Assembly: GCA_035648415.1 (NCBI GenBank)
Contig: DASRLO010000007.1
Span: forward strand, 1 to 33,221
DNA from: DATARH01 sp035648415
Lineage (GTDB): Bacteria > Pseudomonadota > Alphaproteobacteria > ATCC43930 > CGMCC-115725
Reading direction: 5' to 3'
DNA length: 33,221 nt
Shown here one piece after another: positions 30,891-33,221 of the stretch (the first letter of the stretch is position 1; each line of letters starts with the position of its first letter). Below the pieces are notes generated by a model. It ran no database searches. It was given only the letters and a program-made list of their open reading frames with translations, and was not told where the DNA came from. The position numbers and the translations under genes were made by a program.

Positions 30891-30952
30891 CCACCCCGGC
30901 GAAAGCCGGGGCCCATTTCCTCCATGGGTCCCGGCCTTCGCCGGGATGGGTG
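30891..30952. repeat. Palindromic intergenic repeat (family A, copy 4)
   Basis: CACCCCGGCGAAAGCCGGGG pairs with CCCGGCCTTCGCCGGGATGG. The inner arms GCCCAT/ATGGGT extend the stem. It lies between lipB and rarA. Confidence 0.88.
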
Positions 30953-30998
30953 AGGGAGGTTTGCGCCGGTCATGCCGCCGGCCCATATCTAGCGCCGC

Positions 30999-32297
30999 AT
31001 GAGCACCCTGTTCGAGAACCAGGCGCCGCATCCGCTGGCGGACCGGCTGCGGCCGCGGCGGCTGGGCGACATCGTCGGGCAGGACCACCTGCTCGGGCCG
31101 GACGGGCCGATCGGGCGGATGGTGGCGGCACGGCGGCTGGCGTCGATGATCCTCTGGGGGCCGCCGGGTTGCGGCAAGACGACGATCGCGCGCCTGCTCG
31201 CCGAAGGCACCGACCTCGCCTTCGAGCCGCTGTCGGCGGTGTTCTCGGGCGTCGCCGATCTGCGCAAGGTGTTCGACGCCGCCAAGAAGCGCCGGGCGAT
31301 GGGCCAGGGCACCCTCTTGTTCGTCGACGAGATCCACCGCTTCAACCGCGCCCAGCAGGACGCGTTCCTGCCCTATGTCGAGGACGGCACGGTGATCCTG
31401 GTCGGCGCCACCACCGAGAACCCATCCTTCGAATTGATCGGGGCGCTGCTGTCGCGCTCCCAGGTCTTCGTGCTGCGCCGGCTCGGCGATGCGGAGCTCG
31501 AAACCCTGATCCAGCGCGCCGAGGCCAATCTCGGCACGACGCTGCCGCTCTCGCCCGACGGACGCGCCGCGCTCAGGGCCATGGCGGACGGCGACGGGCG
31601 CTTTCTGCTCAACCTCGTCGAGGAAATCGTGCGCGTGCCAGCCGGCGCGCCGCTCGGCCCGGCCGAACTCGCCGAGATCGTGCAGCGCCGCGCGCCGCTC
31701 TACGACAAGCAGCAGGAGGGCCATTACAACCTGGTCAGCGCGCTGCACAAATCGCTGCGCGGCTCGGACACCGACGCGGCGCTGTATTGGCTGGCGCGGA
31801 TGCTGGCCGGCGGCGAGGACCCGATCTACGTGCTGCGCCGCCTCACCCGCGCCGCGGTCGAGGATATCGGCCTCGCCGACCCGCAGGCGCTGGTGCAGGC
31901 GCTCGCGGCGTGGGACGCCTACGACCGGCTCGGCTCGCCCGAGGGCGAGCTGGCGGTCGCGCAGCTGGTGATCTACCTCGCGACGGCGCCCAAATCGAAC
32001 GCCGCCTACACCGCGTTCGGCCAGGCGCAAAGAATGGCGCGCGAGACCGGCTCGCTGATGCCGCCGATGCACATCCTCAACGCGCCGACGCGCCTCATGC
32101 GCGACCTCGGCTACAGCAAGGGCTATGTCTACGACCATGGCACCGAGGAAGCCTTCTCCGGGCAGAACTACTTTCCTGACGGCATCGCCCGGCGCGAATT
32201 CTACCGCCCGACCGAGCGCGGCTTCGAACGTGAGGTCAAGAAGCGGCTCGAGTACTGGGACAGACTGCGGCGCCGCGCCTCGGAGGCCGCGAAATGA
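30999..32297 (+). CDS. rarA: Replication-associated recombination protein A (MgsA/RarA/WRNIP1 family ATPase)
   Basis: This 432-residue AAA+ ATPase acts at stalled replication forks. Walker A is GPPGCGKTT (residues 54-62) and Walker B is LLFVDEIHRF. Sensor 1 is GATTENPSFE. The C-terminal tetramerisation region contains RRLTRAAVEDIGLADP, YLATAPKSNAAYTA and GYSKGYVYDHG. Length is normal. The ATG at 30999 begins the conserved ENQAPHPLADRLRPRRL. It is followed by a repeat and an IS element, but the gene is complete. Confidence 0.96.
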   Translation: MSTLFENQAPHPLADRLRPRRLGDIVGQDHLLGPDGPIGRMVAARRLASMILWGPPGCGKTTIARLLAEGTDLAFEPLSAVFSGVADLRKVFDAAKKRRAMGQGTLLFVDEIHRFNRAQQDAFLPYVEDGTVILVGATTENPSFELIGALLSRSQVFVLRRLGDAELETLIQRAEANLGTTLPLSPDGRAALRAMADGDGRFLLNLVEEIVRVPAGAPLGPAELAEIVQRRAPLYDKQQEGHYNLVSALHKSLRGSDTDAALYWLARMLAGGEDPIYVLRRLTRAAVEDIGLADPQALVQALAAWDAYDRLGSPEGELAVAQLVIYLATAPKSNAAYTAFGQAQRMARETGSLMPPMHILNAPTRLMRDLGYSKGYVYDHGTEEAFSGQNYFPDGIARREFYRPTERGFEREVKKRLEYWDRLRRRASEAAK

Positions 32298-32319
32298 TGG
32301 ATTGCAATGCGGGCTTTGC

Positions 32320-32396
32320 GTCCTTCGAGACAGCCGCTTCGCGACTTCCTCAGGATGAGGTACGACGTTGCCGCCACGAAAGCCCCTCATCCTGAG
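32320..32396. repeat. Palindromic intergenic repeat (family C), cut by an IS element
   Basis: TCCTTCGAGACAGCCGCTTC begins the element. Its core arms are CTCAGGATGAGG (32349-32360) and CCTCATCCTGAG (32385-32396). Copies of this type usually continue symmetrically past the second arm. Here the sequence switches directly to the IS left end, so the right flank appears displaced by the insertion. Confidence 0.75.
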
Positions 32397-33221
32397 AGCC
32401 TGACTTGAAATGAATTGAGTGATTTCAGTGAGTTGTGATTCCTTGTTGTTGTCAGACAAACAGGGGGCCACAACATGTGGACTGAAATCACCCGGGCGGA
32501 GTATCGGCGCGAGGAGCTGCGCTACGCAAGCGACCTGCGCGAGGCGGAATGGCAACAGATCGCCGCGCTGTTGCCGCCGGCGCGGCGACTGGGCCGGCCG
32601 CGCGAATGGGGTTTGCGGGTGATTGTCGAGGCGATCCTGTATCTCTTGTGGACCGGGTGTCAGTGGCGCGCCCTGCCCAAGGAGTTCCCGCCCTATTCGA
32701 CCGTGCAAGGCTACTTTTATCGCTGGCGCGACGATGGGCTGTGGGAACGGATCAGTCTGGCGCTGGTGGGGCGCGCCCGCCGGCGGGCGGGGCGGGGGCC
32801 GATCCCCTCGGTCGGCATCATCGACAGCCAGAGTGTGGCGACCACCGAAAGCGGCGGCCCGCGCGGCGTCGACGCCGGCAAACGCATCAAGGGGCGCAAG
32901 CGCCATATCGTCACCGATACGCAAGGGTTTGTGCTCGCCGCGCAGGTGCACCCGGCGAACATCCAAGACCCGCACGGCGCGGTGCCGCTGTTGCGGGCGC
33001 TGCGTGACCGCTTTCCCGAGCTGGCTCACATCTTTGCCGATCGCATCTATCGCGGTGCCCAGCTGCGTGAAGCGGTCGCCGATTGCGGCCCCTGGACAAT
33101 CCAAATCATCGAGCGTCCGCCCGGCGTCAAAGGCTTCCAACTGCTGCCCCGGCGATGGGTCGTCGAACGTACCTTCGCCTGGCTCGGCCGCAGCCGGCGC
33201 CTGGCCAAGGACTTCGAAGCA
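32397..33221 (+). mobile_element. IS5-family insertion sequence (left part; continues beyond window)
   Basis: The left end lies near 32393-32398, where the palindromic repeat stops and AGCCTGACTTGAAATGAATT begins. About 80 bases of AT-rich leader with TGATTTCAG and TGTTGTTGTCAGACAAACAG precede the transposase. The right end, terminal repeats and target duplication are outside the window. Confidence 0.8.
32475..33221 (+). CDS. IS5-family DDE transposase (3' end outside window)
   Basis: The 249 visible residues include the N-terminal DUF4096-type domain (WQQIAALLPPARRLGRPREW...LYLLWTGCQWRALPKEFPP) and all three catalytic acids: Asp117 in IIDSQSV, Asp189 in HIFADRIYRG and Glu231 in RRWVVERTFAWLGRSRRL. 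The frame is open from ATG 32475 to the window edge, so the gene appears intact. Only the last few residues should be missing. GC content is similar to its surroundings, consistent with an element adapted to this genome. Confidence 0.92.
   Translation, partial: MWTEITRAEYRREELRYASDLREAEWQQIAALLPPARRLGRPREWGLRVIVEAILYLLWTGCQWRALPKEFPPYSTVQGYFYRWRDDGLWERISLALVGRARRRAGRGPIPSVGIIDSQSVATTESGGPRGVDAGKRIKGRKRHIVTDTQGFVLAAQVHPANIQDPHGAVPLLRALRDRFPELAHIFADRIYRGAQLREAVADCGPWTIQIIERPPGVKGFQLLPRRWVVERTFAWLGRSRRLAKDFEA

Noticed and set aside
30702..33140. Minus-strand frame of about 812 codons opposite lipB, rarA and the transposase
   Set aside because: All three genes on the other strand have catalytic motifs; this translation shows only low-complexity sequence.

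Overview
The window is GC-rich, densely coded chromosomal DNA that looks alphaproteobacterial (Rhodospirillales or Rhizobiales type; this is inference). The evidence is a Rhodospirillum-like encapsulated ferritin next to an encapsulin, a tandem set of orphan ABC_sub_bind proteins, a citrate-synthase-like protein with an N-terminal helix-turn-helix, and several families of palindromic repeats typical of alphaproteobacterial intergenic DNA. The gene content points to a soil or environmental heterotroph that uses amino acids, hydantoins and aromatic compounds.

Layout. (1) 94-3082, minus strand: an apparent four-gene operon. It encodes a helix-turn-helix/citrate synthase-like protein with a palindromic repeat inserted in frame, a membrane-anchored unknown, and the two halves of a split thiamine-diphosphate decarboxylase. 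A cupin gene is divergent. (2) 3735-9030: a gamma-glutamyltransferase-like enzyme, a small secreted protein, a dihydropyrimidinase/D-hydantoinase and an N-carbamoyl-D-amino-acid hydrolase. The last two catalyse consecutive steps from hydantoins to D-amino acids. They are separated by an AT-richer island bounded by two inverted copies of a 30-bp hairpin repeat. (3) 9036-14017, minus: ManC, then gentisate 1,2-dioxygenase, a DHDPS-family lyase/aldolase and a Rieske oxygenase, with repeats in two of the gaps. (4) 14246-18062: a TauE/SafE exporter, a HigB/HigA toxin-antitoxin pair, a glutamate-1-semialdehyde-aminomutase-like aminotransferase and a nitroreductase with a terminator. (5) 18107-20156: a predicted 23-residue peptide gene whose Shine-Dalgarno is a 16-base perfect match to the anti-SD tail of 16S rRNA, then an alpha/beta hydrolase and a threonine dehydratase-like enzyme.

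(6) 20190-29682, minus, is the most striking part: ten consecutive genes with little or no spacing. The order of transcription is isovaleryl-CoA dehydrogenase, six tandem paralogous periplasmic binding proteins, a second acyl-CoA dehydrogenase, encapsulated ferritin, encapsulin shell. Each binding-protein gene overlaps the next gene by four bases (ATGA or GTGA), and the codons for the conserved C-terminal Asp-Glu-Val-Ile-Glu also supply the next gene's ribosome-binding site. No permease or ATPase gene is present. (7) 29683-33221: a repeat-bearing gap, tRNA-Leu(GAG), lipB, rarA, and an IS5-family element that enters a palindromic repeat and runs off the end of the window.

The best candidates for something new are the self-coupled six-copy binding-protein array tied to acyl-CoA dehydrogenases and an encapsulin, the peptide gene with the extreme Shine-Dalgarno, and the in-frame palindromic element in the citrate synthase-like gene.
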